From assembly GCF_037963145.1 (NCBI RefSeq), contig NZ_CP150144.1:3286001-3350000 (forward strand): a stretch of DNA of 64,000 bases, given 5' to 3'. A program made the translations under genes and the position numbers. The notes under the pieces are model-generated. The model saw nothing but the letters and a program-made list of their open reading frames with translations. It was not told the origin of the DNA and did no database searches. Below, piece by piece: positions 16,322 through 24,665 of the stretch. Position 1 is the first letter of the stretch. Each line of letters starts with the position of its first letter. This DNA is from Oceanobacillus sp. FSL K6-2867. GTDB taxonomy: Bacteria; Bacillota; Bacilli; Bacillales; Amphibacillaceae.

Positions 16322-17776
16322 ATGATGAAGAAACATCAACTCTATATTCAAGGTGAGTATACAGACTCTACAGGAAATGACTGGCTGGATATTATCAATC
16401 CGGCTACAGAAGAGGTGATCTCTCAAGCTCCTAGAGGTACAGATAAAGATGTGGATAGAGCTGTCCAAGCAGCTTTTGATGCCCAAAAATCCTGGGAATT
16501 AAAACCAAACATTGAGCGCGGGAAAATCGTTCGTAAATTAGGAGACGCGATTCAGGAGAAACGCAATACCTTTATTGATCTGCTTCAGGAGGAACAAGGT
16601 AAAAATTACGAACTTGCACAAGGCGAAGTCGACCTGGCGATTGACTATTTTCATTATATGTCGGAATGGGCGCGTCGGATAGAGGGCGACATTGTTCCGA
16701 GCGACCGTCCAAATGAAAATATCTATATTTATAAGAAGCCGATCGGTGTTGTAGCTGGTATTGTACCATGGAATTTCCCGGTATTCATTCTTGCCAGAAA
16801 AGTTGCTTCAGCGCTTGTCACTGGCTGTACGCTTGTTCTGAAGCCGAGTCAGAAAACACCAAATACAACAATGGAATTTACAAAGATAGTTGATAAAATG
16901 AAGGAAATTCCTAAAGGTGTGTACAATGTTGTGACTGGTACTGGTTCAGAGGTTGGGAATGCATTGGCAAGCCATGAAAAAGTTGCGATGGTATCCATGA
17001 CCGGCAGCATTGCAGCGGGGACAAAGGTAATGGAAGCAGCTGCATCCAATATTACGAAAGTGAATCTGGAATTAGGTGGCAAAGCACCTGCTATTGTCAC
17101 GAAACATGCAGATCTGGACTTAGCTGCTGAAAATATTACGACATCCCGGCTTGCCAACAATGGCCAAGCCTGTACAAACGCAGAACGCATCTATGTTCAG
17201 GAAGATATTGCAGACTCCTTTATAAATAAATTGAAGGAAAGGTTTGAAAGTCAGACAATTGATAATCCGCGGCAAAACAAGGAAGCTGATATTGGTCCGC
17301 TAATTAGCGGTGATCGGCTTAAAACAGTGGATGATATGGTGCAAAAAGCAAAAGAAAACGGTGCTAAAGTAGTTATTGGCGGTGAGCGTGCAAATCAGGA
17401 CAATGGCTATTTTTATAAGCCGACAATCTTAACGAATGTGACACATGAATCCGATATTATGCAGGAGGAAATTTTTGGTCCTGTTATCCCAATTGATACC
17501 TTTCAAACACTTGATGAAGCAATCGAAAAAGGTAATGATACGGTTTATGGCCTTTCTTCTTCTGTCTATACAGAAGATATGAATGAAGCCATGCGTGTGA
17601 TTAATGAGCTGAAATTCGGTGAAACATATGTCAATCGTGAAAACTTTGAGGCGGTACAGGGGTATCATGCAGGAATGAGAAAATCCGGGCTGGGCGGAAC
17701 AGACGGAAAACATGGTATTGAAGATTTCCTCGTTACCCATGTAGTTTACATGCAATATACTGAGGATAAACAATAA
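16322..17776 (+). CDS. aldA: AldA-like NAD-dependent aldehyde dehydrogenase (lactaldehyde/glycolaldehyde type)
   Basis: 484 aa, ALDH superfamily. Catalytic Cys284 in NNGQACTNAE, general base Glu250 in LELGGKAP, Asn151 in PWNFP, cofactor loop MTGSIAAG. The C-terminal VNRENFEAVQGYHAGMRKSG plus GIEDFLVTHVVYMQ closely follows E. coli AldA, which oxidises L-lactaldehyde and glycolaldehyde. AAGGAGG lies about 8 bases before the first of two ATGs. Monocistronic with a terminator at 17832. Substrate is inferred from the AldA-like C-terminus; related succinate-semialdehyde enzymes are the main alternative. Confidence 0.85.
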   Translation: MMKKHQLYIQGEYTDSTGNDWLDIINPATEEVISQAPRGTDKDVDRAVQAAFDAQKSWELKPNIERGKIVRKLGDAIQEKRNTFIDLLQEEQGKNYELAQGEVDLAIDYFHYMSEWARRIEGDIVPSDRPNENIYIYKKPIGVVAGIVPWNFPVFILARKVASALVTGCTLVLKPSQKTPNTTMEFTKIVDKMKEIPKGVYNVVTGTGSEVGNALASHEKVAMVSMTGSIAAGTKVMEAAASNITKVNLELGGKAPAIVTKHADLDLAAENITTSRLANNGQACTNAERIYVQEDIADSFINKLKERFESQTIDNPRQNKEADIGPLISGDRLKTVDDMVQKAKENGAKVVIGGERANQDNGYFYKPTILTNVTHESDIMQEEIFGPVIPIDTFQTLDEAIEKGNDTVYGLSSSVYTEDMNEAMRVINELKFGETYVNRENFEAVQGYHAGMRKSGLGGTDGKHGIEDFLVTHVVYMQYTEDKQ

Positions 17777-17831
17777 AAATACACTTGGGACAGTTGGATT
17801 CTGTTTTGAGGGTGGACAACGATTAAATGGC

Positions 17832-17862
17832 AATGGCATACGAAATGACGTATGCCATTTTC
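17832..17862 (+). terminator. Terminator of the aldehyde dehydrogenase gene
   Basis: AATGGCATACG / CGTATGCCATT, 11-bp perfect stem with a 6-base loop, followed by TTCGTTGT; works in either direction structurally, but the U-run is weak. Confidence 0.65.
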
Positions 17863-18130
17863 GTTGTATAACAATGTTAAATTGCTTTCAGGGCTGCCTT
17901 GACACCGAAATTTTTAAAAGGTTTTACCTGCGATAATTGTTATTGTTCAATAAAATCTCTATCAATTGAGGTGTTAAAAGCATTGTTAAATCTCTCCTAA
18001 TACAGCAGTTAACGAGGTTGTTTTGCTATCAAAAATAGATATGCCGGCGACATACTAGAATATCATTCTATTGCCATGTCACTTCAATTTCCTTGCTTCT
18101 CTTTTTATACTTAAAGTCTAAAAAATACCG

Positions 18131-18186
18131 AATATCAAACGTTTTCATTGAAAATGTTTGATATTAAAGGGTTTTAGTTGTAAAAT
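18131..18186 (+). promoter_or_regulatory. tetR promoter overlapped by a large palindrome (putative operator)
   Basis: AATATCAAAC ... GTTTGATATT: 10-bp perfect arms around a further imperfect inner repeat (GTTTTC/GAAAAT), 18131-18165. A TTGATA (18158-18163) - 17 bases - TAAAAT (18181-18186) promoter begins inside the right arm. This geometry fits autorepression by the TetR protein encoded at 18219. No copy was seen in front of the efflux pump at 19320. Confidence 0.65.
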
Positions 18187-18218
18187 AAAAATAGACTAAT
18201 GGTACATAAGGTGATATA

Positions 18219-19103
18219 ATGAATCCGCGAAAAAAACAAATAACCGATGCAGCACATCGATTATTTTCCGAAAATGGGTTTGCCCAAACATCAATCCAGG
18301 ACATTCTGGATGAAGCGCAAATTGCGAAAGGGACGTTTTACAATTACTTTGCTTCAAAAAATGAATGTCTGATTGCCATATTAGAAACTGTTAACGAAAA
18401 AGCAGAGCGAAGACGGATTGAACTTGCGCAAGGCGAAAATAAGGCAGACGAAAATGTTCTCGTATCACAAATTGCTGTCCGGTTAGATATGAATCGTTAC
18501 CACAATTTGCTGGCTATTTTTGGCTCAGTTGCCTGGTCAGATGATAATGATTTAAAAGCATTCTTTAAAAAGAGCCAAACAAAGGAATTGAACTGGATTG
18601 CTAAAAGACTGGTTGATGTTTTTGGTGAAGAAGAGGCGCACCACGCGGTCGATCATGCTGTAATGTTAACTGGCTGCATTCATCAGATCATACGTGTTTG
18701 GAATTTGGGTGCGAATAGAGAAATGGCCACAGAGACGGTTATTCAGTTTGCGCTTGATCAATTGAAACCTGTTATTCGTGAGAAAAATAAAAAAGCTTTT
18801 TTTCCGGAAAATTGGCTGGGTTTAACGATTGAAAGTTTATCAACGGACCATATGGAGATGAAGCAACAATTAATTACTAGATTAAATAACCTTACTGAAA
18901 AGCTGGAAAAGGAAGAAAAAAAGAAAAACAATGAGTATGTTCAGTTTTTGCTTGAGGAATTCCAGTCAGAAAATCCGCGTCTCTTTTTGCTGGAAAGTGT
19001 ATTATTGTCACTGAAACATGTTTTTGAGGGCTCAAGTTATGAGCTTGAAATAAGTCAAGTCGTTAAAATGGCATGGCAAGTGCTGGAACAATTTATAGAA
19101 TGA
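18219..19103 (+). CDS. TetR-family transcriptional regulator
   Basis: 294 aa, longer than the usual 190-220 of the family. Residues 1-50 are the TetR HTH (RKKQITDAAHRLFSENGFAQ, then IAKGTFYNYFASKNE). The extra C-terminal 90 residues include a charged helix (EKLEKEEKKKNN). Similar long TetR proteins sit beside multidrug exporters in Bacillaceae. AAGGTGA is the SD. Its own promoter carries a long palindrome. It is followed by a DHA2 efflux pump in the same direction, the likely regulated target, though a terminator separates them. Confidence 0.88.
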   Translation: MNPRKKQITDAAHRLFSENGFAQTSIQDILDEAQIAKGTFYNYFASKNECLIAILETVNEKAERRRIELAQGENKADENVLVSQIAVRLDMNRYHNLLAIFGSVAWSDDNDLKAFFKKSQTKELNWIAKRLVDVFGEEEAHHAVDHAVMLTGCIHQIIRVWNLGANREMATETVIQFALDQLKPVIREKNKKAFFPENWLGLTIESLSTDHMEMKQQLITRLNNLTEKLEKEEKKKNNEYVQFLLEEFQSENPRLFLLESVLLSLKHVFEGSSYELEISQVVKMAWQVLEQFIE

Positions 19104-19122
19104 ACGAGGTAATAACAAAAAT

Positions 19123-19160
19123 GGTTGGATTCTATGATTTAAAGAATCCGACCTTTTATC
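19123..19160 (+). terminator. Terminator between tetR and the efflux pump
   Basis: GGTTGGATTCT / AGAATCCGACC stem (one G-U pair) followed by TTTTATCTTT. Confidence 0.75.
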
Positions 19161-19319
19161 TTTATAAATTAACGGTGCTTAAAATTGAGTGATATTCATA
19201 AACTATACGTTAGTTCCTGTTTGCCGTTAATGTTAGTGCGGTTGTTCTTTAAAATTTGTATCCAGCCCCGTTTTTGTAAATTAATATTCCTGTAAGACAA
19301 GAAAGAAGGTTTTAATTAT

Positions 19320-20747
19320 ATGGTTAAAAATCAGTCCGCCGGACAACCGAATGAACCTGCATTCAATAAAGCTCCACTTATTGCTGTATTGCTTTCTGGT
19401 GCTTTTGTTGCGATTTTGAATCAGACACTTTTAGCTACAGCTTTACCCCATATTATGGCGGATTTACAGCTGGATGCGAATACCGCTCAGTGGCTGCAAT
19501 CTGTTTTTATGCTTGTAAACGGAATTATGATACCAATTACAGCGTTTTTAATTGAGCGTTTTACAACCCGAGCATTATTTCTCACAGCAATGACTATCTT
19601 TGGTTTAGGTACATTAATGTGTGCTATTGCTCCGGTTTTCTCCATTTTAATGGCCGGGCGCGTTCTGCAGGCTGCTGGGGCAGGGATTATAATGCCATTA
19701 ATGCAAACAATCATGTTTATGATTTTTCCAATTGAAAAACGTGGTTCAGCAATGGGCATGTTCGGCCTGGTTATTGCATTTGCCCCAGCGATTGGCCCGA
19801 CTCTATCCGGTTTGATTGTCGATCATTTCCCGTGGAGAAGTTTATTCTATATAATTCTCCCGATTGTCATTTTAGATATCATTTTTGCTTATCTTTTGCT
19901 TAAAAATGTTACCAATAGAACATTCCCTAAGCTTGATATCTTATCCATTATTTTATCAACTTTAGGGTTTGGTGGTTTGCTATATGGATTTAGTGCCGCT
20001 GGTAATAGTGGGTGGACAAGTATGCAGGTAGTCTTATCGCTTCTCATTGGTGCACTTGCTCTCGTATGGTTTATTTTCAGACAGTTGAGGTTAGAACAAC
20101 CAATTCTGGAATTCCGGGTATTTAAGTATAGTGTATTTACAATAACGACAGTCCTTGGTATGGTGCTATTTATTGCCATGATCGGTGCTGCTGTTATATT
20201 GCCGTTAATGATGCAAAATATGCTCGGATTTTCTGCGTTAGAGTCTGGATTAGCATTGTTGCCGGGAGCTCTGTTAATGGGGATTATGAGTCCTATTACG
20301 GGACGTTTATTTGATAAATTTGGAGCAAGATGGCTATCCATTATAGGGGTGACCATTCTCGTCATTACAACATTTATGTTTGCGATTTTTAACGAAGATA
20401 CGACATTCACGTATATCGCAGCTGTTAACGCAATCAGGATGTTTGGTATTTCCATGGTTATGATGCCAGTGACGACGGCTGGATTGAACCAGCTTCCAAC
20501 CAAGTTAATTCCGCATGGAACAGCAATGAACAATACAATGCGGCAGGTTGCGGGCTCTGTAGGTACCGCCCTTCTTGTGACGGTAATGACAAGTAATACC
20601 ATTCCAAATCAGGGGGTTACTGGAATGTTGCATGGTGTTAATATCTCCTTTATTGTTGCAGCAATCTTTGCTGTTATTGCATTAATTATGGCGTTCTTTA
20701 TTAAAAACTCACGTCCAGAGAATCCTGATGATATTAGGCCGAGATAG
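19320..20747 (+). CDS. DHA2-family MFS multidrug exporter (EmrB/QacA, LmrB/Mdr-like)
   Basis: 475 aa with 14 predicted membrane segments. Motif 1 LNQTLLATALPHIMADLQ and motif C region GMFGLVIAFAPAIGPTLSGLIVD identify a drug:proton antiporter of the DHA2 (14-TMS) family; NTMRQVAGSVGTALLVTVM is the typical late helix. B. subtilis relatives (LmrB, Mdr) export lincosamides, quinolones or puromycin and are controlled by a neighbouring TetR protein, as seems to be the case here. AGAAGG serves as SD. Substrate cannot be predicted. Confidence 0.88.
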   Translation: MVKNQSAGQPNEPAFNKAPLIAVLLSGAFVAILNQTLLATALPHIMADLQLDANTAQWLQSVFMLVNGIMIPITAFLIERFTTRALFLTAMTIFGLGTLMCAIAPVFSILMAGRVLQAAGAGIIMPLMQTIMFMIFPIEKRGSAMGMFGLVIAFAPAIGPTLSGLIVDHFPWRSLFYIILPIVILDIIFAYLLLKNVTNRTFPKLDILSIILSTLGFGGLLYGFSAAGNSGWTSMQVVLSLLIGALALVWFIFRQLRLEQPILEFRVFKYSVFTITTVLGMVLFIAMIGAAVILPLMMQNMLGFSALESGLALLPGALLMGIMSPITGRLFDKFGARWLSIIGVTILVITTFMFAIFNEDTTFTYIAAVNAIRMFGISMVMMPVTTAGLNQLPTKLIPHGTAMNNTMRQVAGSVGTALLVTVMTSNTIPNQGVTGMLHGVNISFIVAAIFAVIALIMAFFIKNSRPENPDDIRPR

Positions 20748-20822
20748 GAAATAATCTATTGCCATTCAAAAACACTGAGATGTAAGAAAAAATAACTGGT
20801 TTTCGATTCAGCCATGAAAATA

Positions 20823-20880
20823 AAAGACGCATGAAATCAGGATTTTAAATCAGATTTCATGCGTCTTATTTATTTTAAAA
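20823..20880 (+). terminator. Strong terminator after the MFS exporter
   Basis: AAGACGCATGAAATC pairs with GATTTCATGCGTCTT (15-bp stem, 14-base loop), then ATTTATTTT. Confidence 0.88.
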
Positions 20881-20975
20881 GCAGAACAAATAGGGGAAAC
20901 TTTCCTCGCTATGTTTTGCAAACTGGTGAGCGGGAACATTTTAAACAGATATCATTATAAAGGAGAGGCTATAAT

Positions 20976-21620
20976 ATGAACGTACTCGTTATTGGAGCGA
21001 ATGGGCAAGTTGGCAGAAAGGTTGTGAAAGAGCTGGCTGATTCGAATCATAAGGCGACGGCAATGGTGCGCAAAGAAAAACAAATGGATAAATTAAAAGA
21101 ACTCGGTGCAGAAAACGTTGTGCTTGCCAATCTTGAAGAAGACTTTAGTTCTGCACTTGATGGTGTGGATGCAGTTATTTTTGCAGCAGGATCCGGCGGT
21201 TCCACTGGAGCAGATAAAACAATGACCGTTGATTTATATGGTTCTATAAAAGCGGTAGATTATGCTAAGGAAAAAGGAGTTAAGCGCTTTGTTCAATTAA
21301 GTTCAGTTGGCTCCAGCAACCCAGACGAACAGAATGAGAAAATCAAACATTATATGGTTGCCAAGGGCGTTGCAGATCGCCATCTGCAGCAAACAGATCT
21401 TGATTATACAATTGTTCGCCCTGGACCACTATCGAATGATGAAGCGAAAGGAGAAATTAAGATTTCACCAGAATTCTTCGACATCGGTGATGGCTCTATT
21501 CCAAGATCGGATGTGGCACATATTCTTGTCGATGTGCTTGAACGCAGCAATACGCACAGGAAAACATTTGAGGTAATAGAAGGTGAAAAAGAAACTGGTA
21601 AAGTATTAGAGACTGTATAA
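20976..21620 (+). CDS. NAD(P)-binding atypical SDR reductase (YhfK-like)
   Basis: 214 aa. GANGQVG (residues 7-13) is the dinucleotide-binding loop of the atypical SDR5 class; VIFAAGSGGSTGADKTMTVD and YTIVRPGPLSND match B. subtilis YhfK. The tyrosine-lysine pair of classical SDRs is replaced by the Y-M-V-A-K segment. Function in vivo is unknown; relatives are NADPH-dependent reductases or redox sensors. AAAGGAGAGG precedes the ATG by 7 bases. Single gene, closed by a hairpin at 21716. Confidence 0.85.
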   Translation: MNVLVIGANGQVGRKVVKELADSNHKATAMVRKEKQMDKLKELGAENVVLANLEEDFSSALDGVDAVIFAAGSGGSTGADKTMTVDLYGSIKAVDYAKEKGVKRFVQLSSVGSSNPDEQNEKIKHYMVAKGVADRHLQQTDLDYTIVRPGPLSNDEAKGEIKISPEFFDIGDGSIPRSDVAHILVDVLERSNTHRKTFEVIEGEKETGKVLETV

Positions 21621-21715
21621 GTTCTCCGTTCTATTAATACTGGAATTATATAAAGCTGCCAGTTTTGATAACGATGGATCACTACAAAACTGGCAGGAAT
21701 GATACAGCGTTAATA

Positions 21716-21752
21716 AAAATCGGCAAATAAATAATTTGCCGATTTTATATTT
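21716..21752. terminator. Bidirectional terminator
   Basis: AAAATCGGCAAAT / ATTTGCCGATTTT 13-bp stem with 5-base loop, T-rich on both sides; separates the YhfK-like gene from the convergent coat-protein genes. A second inverted repeat (CTGCCAGTTTTG / CAAAACTGGCAG-like) lies just before it at about 21651-21696. Confidence 0.85.
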
Positions 21753-21766
21753 TCATGTATAAATAA

Positions 21767-22021
21767 TTATTGTCCTGAGTTCAGTTCTGTTTTTACTTGC
21801 TGAATTTCTTCGGGGGTAGCAGGTTGTGCTGGTTTATAATGCCCATTCTGCAATGCATAGCTATAGACAGTTCGCTGACGTGATTCGTCTCCATTACGTA
21901 AACTTACAAGTGTTTGTCTGAGTTGGGAATTGTTTGCTTCACTTATATAGCCTGCATAGCTTTTTAAACTTGCATTTAATCCGTTTAAATAATCATTCAC
22001 AATATCTTTATCTTGCAGCAT
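21767..22021 (-). CDS. CotF-like spore coat protein
   Basis: 84 aa from ATG 22021 with a perfect AGGAGG SD. MLQDKDIVNDYLNGLNASLKSYAGYISEANN and the tail NGHYKPAQPATPEEIQQV are characteristic of the C-terminal part of CotF/YraD-type spore coat proteins: the D-x-L-x-x-x-K helix and the NG-x-Y-KP motif. The fused reading further upstream has no SD. Pairs with the shorter paralogue 13 bases upstream; together they look like the split YraD/YraF-type coat genes of Bacillus. Supports an endospore-forming host. Confidence 0.82.
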   Translation of the reverse strand: MLQDKDIVNDYLNGLNASLKSYAGYISEANNSQLRQTLVSLRNGDESRQRTVYSYALQNGHYKPAQPATPEEIQQVKTELNSGQ

Positions 22022-22034
22022 ACTTAAGTTCCTC

Positions 22035-22220
22035 CTATTGTAAAAATGGTAATAGCTGTTGCTGTGCCTGTCTTGCAGCTTGTGCGTCCCGTTGTAAAAT
22101 TGTTTTAAGTTCCGAATCTGTTGCAGATGCTGCATACGATTCTAATTTGTTTGCAATCATCCCATGTTCACCAATCATTTTTCGCAGATTTTCCAGTTCA
22201 GTTTGTGTTAGCTGATCCAT
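22035..22220 (-). CDS. CotF-related small spore coat protein (YraF-like)
   Basis: 61 aa from ATG 22220 (AAGGAG 8 bases upstream). All-helical; TQTELENLRKMIGEHGMIANKLESYA corresponds to the N-terminal helix pair of CotF-family proteins, with a glutamine-rich second helix (RDAQAARQAQQQLLPFLQ). First gene of a two-gene operon with the CotF-like gene. Expression during sporulation is expected but no sigma-E/K promoter was confidently identified. Confidence 0.75.
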   Translation of the reverse strand: MDQLTQTELENLRKMIGEHGMIANKLESYAASATDSELKTILQRDAQAARQAQQQLLPFLQ

Positions 22221-22346
22221 GCAGAAGCTCCTTTCAAGTGAATTCACCGTTAGTTTAACCAGTAATAATTTGGATATTCTTGTATTTAGAAGAATCACCT
22301 TCGTTTAAAGATTGGTAAGCTGTTTTGGGGAATGATGAAGAAAAAG

Positions 22347-22381
22347 CGGTATTGGCATTCCTGTTTTCTCAATCAATACCG
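22347..22381 (-). terminator. Terminator of the Y-family polymerase gene
   Basis: CGGTATTG / CAATACCG stem; on the minus strand it is followed by CTTTTTCTTC. Confidence 0.7.
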
Positions 22382-22485
22382 TGGTTATATAAATGCAATT
22401 CGGTTATTTTTTGCTGGGGAGAAGTTTCAATAAACGATGACTTTTTAAAGGTGAAAGGGACAAGCATAGCTGTCCCGTCATAACA

Positions 22486-23736
22486 TTAAGCATAATGTCC
22501 GCCAATCTTCTTGCTGCGCTCCAGCGTAATCCCGGCATCTGTATAGCTTGAGGCACGGAGAATAGCGGTAGGCCCATATTTATCACGAATCGCATCCATT
22601 ACATAGCCGATATCATTTTTCTTTGCGCGATCCTCAAATAGATCGAGCTGGACATCAGTCTGATCGAATAGCTTTGTTAAGGTGACATATACATGCCTAA
22701 TCATGCTTTTTCCATCATAAAATTCCTGAAATAACTGCATGCAAATTCTATACATATCCATGGTCACGTTAGTAGGGATATCAATTGATCGGGAATGTGA
22801 AAATCCACCAGCTTCTTCTTTTGAATAGGAAATGCTAAGCTGAATGGTTCTGCCTGCTTTACCTGCTGTACGAGCTCTGCGGCACACCTCCTCGCAAAGA
22901 TCAAGAATGCAGTAAGAAACTTCATCTCTCGTATAATCCCGGAGCAAAGATATGCCATGTCCGAAGCCTTTTTGCTCCTGTTTTGTAAAGTCACCAAAAA
23001 CAGGGCTTAAATCAATTCCCCATGCATGCCAATAGAGCTGTTCTCCCATGACTCCAAAGCGTTTTTGTAAGAGTTCCAGTTTATAATTGGCGATTTGCCC
23101 AAGTGTAACAATTCCCATGCGGTGCAAGTTCTTCATCATCCGATGTCCAATTCCCCAAATGTTTTGAACAGGAGTTGGCCAAAGCTTTTCTGGTACATCC
23201 TCGTATTTGCATTCCGCAATCCCTGTTTTTTTAGCGTGTAAATCCATGACGACCTTTGCGAGAAATTTATTATCCCCAATCCCAATAGAGGAAGTAATTC
23301 CAAATCGATCCAATATGTCACGCTGTATCTTGTGTGCAATCTCCTGACGACTTCCGAAAAGCTTTTGCAGGCCATTTACGGTAATCCAAACTTCGTCAAC
23401 CGAATATTGATGGATTGCTTCTGGTGGTGCGTAATCATGCAGTAATTTTGTTATTTCAACGGATACGTTTAAATAATCAGCCATATGGGCTGGCACAACG
23501 ATAATGTTTGGGTCGTCTGGTAATTCGAAATAACGACTTACATTACTCACCCCATATCTTTGCTTTAAGGCAGGGGATGCTGCTAGTACAATACTTCCGG
23601 ACCTGTTTGGATCTCCAACGACAGCAAGCATAACCTTCATCGGATCCTCATTTAGTTTCATCGCTTCGACGCTTGCGTAAAAAGAACGCATATCAATACA
23701 AAGCACATCATGACGCGGGTAAGGAGAATAGTCCAA
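22486..23736 (-). CDS. Y-family DNA polymerase (UvrX/YqjW-like)
   Basis: About 416 aa. DVLCIDMRSFYASVEA (first acidic motif, Asp15) and YSVDEVWI (second, Asp-Glu) are the metal ligands of Y-family polymerases; SIGIGDNKFLAKVVMDLHAK and NIWGIGHRMMKNLHRMGI (helix-hairpin-helix) follow. It is the UvrX/YqjW branch (DinB/UmuC relatives, about 410-420 aa) used in SOS translesion synthesis. Start: TTG 23736 has GAGGTGA 6 bases upstream; GTG 23745 has no room for an SD. Promoter and LexA box are described at 23753. Divergent from WYL-like/YolD-like genes that usually accompany this enzyme. Confidence 0.9.
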   Translation of the reverse strand: MDYSPYPRHDVLCIDMRSFYASVEAMKLNEDPMKVMLAVVGDPNRSGSIVLAASPALKQRYGVSNVSRYFELPDDPNIIVVPAHMADYLNVSVEITKLLHDYAPPEAIHQYSVDEVWITVNGLQKLFGSRQEIAHKIQRDILDRFGITSSIGIGDNKFLAKVVMDLHAKKTGIAECKYEDVPEKLWPTPVQNIWGIGHRMMKNLHRMGIVTLGQIANYKLELLQKRFGVMGEQLYWHAWGIDLSPVFGDFTKQEQKGFGHGISLLRDYTRDEVSYCILDLCEEVCRRARTAGKAGRTIQLSISYSKEEAGGFSHSRSIDIPTNVTMDMYRICMQLFQEFYDGKSMIRHVYVTLTKLFDQTDVQLDLFEDRAKKNDIGYVMDAIRDKYGPTAILRASSYTDAGITLERSKKIGGHYA

Positions 23737-23752
23737 TTGACTCACCTCTTTA

Positions 23753-23795
23753 GAACGTTTGTTCCTATTGTATGCAAGAAAATGTAAATTATCAA
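23753..23795 (-). promoter_or_regulatory. SOS-controlled promoter of the Y-family polymerase gene
   Basis: On the minus strand: TTGATA (23795-23790), 17 bases, TACAAT (23772-23767), then 2 bases and GAACAAACGTTC (23764-23753), a perfect match to the Firmicute LexA core GAAC-N4-GTTC. LexA bound there would cover the transcription start. Confidence 0.85.
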
Positions 23796-23830
23796 TGTCA
23801 ATAAATAACAGTATATATGTTCTGTTTTTG

Positions 23831-23853
23831 TGATATAATAGAACAAACGTTTC
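23831..23853 (+). promoter_or_regulatory. SOS-controlled promoter of the WYL-like/YolD-like operon
   Basis: Extended -10 TGATATAAT (23831-23839) followed at once by GAACAAACGTTTC (23841-23853), differing from the GAAC-N4-GTTC core by one base. Same layout and the same GAACAAACGTT core as the divergent polymerase promoter. Confidence 0.75.
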
Positions 23854-23873
23854 TATTTAAGGAGTGCGATAAG

Positions 23874-24089
23874 ATGAATTTATTAAATCATGCTGTTCAT
23901 GAAAAGATAAAGCTGGAAATGATTTATATGGCACGTGATGGCAATGTTTCGCAGCGATTTGTGCGCGTGCTGGAGGTGTGTGACGATCATATTTTAGCCT
24001 ATTGTTTTTATCGCAAACAGATCCGTACATTTAAAATAGAAAATATTTTGTCGGTGGAAAAAGCAAGCAGGAGGGCAAGAATCGCATGA
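23874..24089 (+). CDS. Small WYL-like protein of an SOS operon
   Basis: 71 aa from ATG 23874 (AAGGAG 9 bases upstream). LNHAVHEKIKLEMIYMARDG, then FVRVLEVCDDHILAYCFYRKQIRTFKIENILS reproduces the core of a WYL domain: strand pattern and the final R-T-F-K/R-I-x-x-I motif, without an HTH. Its stop overlaps the start of the YolD-like gene (ATGA), so both are co-translated. Similar small proteins accompany UvrX-type polymerases in Bacillaceae. A regulatory or polymerase-assisting role is inferred. Confidence 0.65.
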   Translation: MNLLNHAVHEKIKLEMIYMARDGNVSQRFVRVLEVCDDHILAYCFYRKQIRTFKIENILSVEKASRRARIA

Positions 24090-24406
24090 TACATGATCGC
24101 GGAGCGAAGAAATGGACAGCACTTATGCTGCCAGAGCATATCGAAATGTTAAAAGCTTTACAGGTTGAATATAGTTATAAAGAAAAGCCGGTTTTAGATG
24201 AACAGCAGATTGAAGAAAATGCAATAAAATTACAGCTGGCAATCCATGATAACCTCACGGTAGAGGTTAAATATTATAAAAAACATGATTTTCATAAAGT
24301 AAAGGGAAAATTGCTGAGCGTTGTTTCGAACGATTGTATTGTATTTGATAAGGAGGATCGAACGCAGGTGAAGTTTAGTGATATTATAGAGGTTCTGGTC
24401 GTTTAG
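24086..24406 (+). CDS. YolD-like family protein
   Basis: 106 aa. DRGAKKWTALMLPEHIEML at the start is the YolD signature (DRG-x-x-KW-x-x-x-x-LPEH); the C-terminal half (VEVKYYKKHDFHKVKGKLLS ... VKFSDIIEVLV) forms the small beta domain. YolD-like proteins are found next to UvrX/YqjW polymerases and have been proposed as UmuD-like accessory subunits. Overlaps the WYL-like gene by 4 bases and is under the LexA-box promoter at 23831. Confidence 0.85.
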   Translation: MIHDRGAKKWTALMLPEHIEMLKALQVEYSYKEKPVLDEQQIEENAIKLQLAIHDNLTVEVKYYKKHDFHKVKGKLLSVVSNDCIVFDKEDRTQVKFSDIIEVLVV

Positions 24407-24506
24407 TTTTCTTGTTTATGACTAGGAGAAGTCTTGAAATCGATAGCAGCATTATAATGAAAATTGAAAAATGGGAAAATATGTTCTGTTAAAAATGATG
24501 TATTTT

Positions 24507-24515
24507 TGCTACAAT
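24507..24515 (+). promoter_or_regulatory. Extended -10 promoter of the small toxin gene
   Basis: TGCTACAAT (24507-24515) is an extended -10; no good -35 is visible. Transcription would begin about 24522 and give a 60-base leader before the toxin ATG. Confidence 0.5.
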
Positions 24516-24584
24516 AGAACTTGTACAAGAAGGCTTTCATGGGTGGTGGCTCACCCCTTTTAATCTGAAAGGGGGTGATGCATG

Positions 24585-24665
24585 ATGACGGTATATGAGT
24601 CGTTGGTTCTAATGATTTCGTTTGGAGCTTTAATTGTGGCTGTGCTGTCAGATCAAAAAAAATAG
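24585..24665 (+). CDS. Putative type I toxin, Hol_Tox (holin-like toxin) family
   Basis: 26 aa: MTVYESLVLMISFGALIVAV followed by LSDQKK. The start MTVYESL-x-x-M-I-x-F matches the Bacillus type I toxins BsrG/BsrE and the holin-like toxin family; it is a single membrane helix with a charged end, shorter than BsrG (38 aa). GGGGGTGATG precedes the tandem ATGs at 24582 and 24585. No other coding feature explains this stretch, and a terminator plus an apparent antisense RNA follow. Such peptides insert in the membrane and halt growth when their RNA antitoxin is lost. Confidence 0.85.
   Translation: MTVYESLVLMISFGALIVAVLSDQKK

Larger units (their letters stand above)
17777..18218. other. Intergenic region with aldA terminator and tetR promoter
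   Basis: 442 bases. Holds the terminator at 17832-17859 and the palindromic tetR promoter region at 18131-18186 (separate entries). The 270 bases between them show no gene or strong structure. Confidence 0.6.

Noticed and set aside
16217..16486. Minus-strand 89-codon frame across the aldA start
   Set aside because: Antisense overlap with the aldehyde dehydrogenase, no SD, no family.
19889..20602. 237-codon minus-strand open frame inside the MFS gene
   Set aside because: Antisense to a well-supported 14-helix transporter; no SD or motif.
24507..24530. AGAACTTGTAC after the toxin -10 as a LexA box
   Set aside because: Lacks the second half GTTC of the GAAC-N4-GTTC core, unlike the two boxes at 23753 and 23841.
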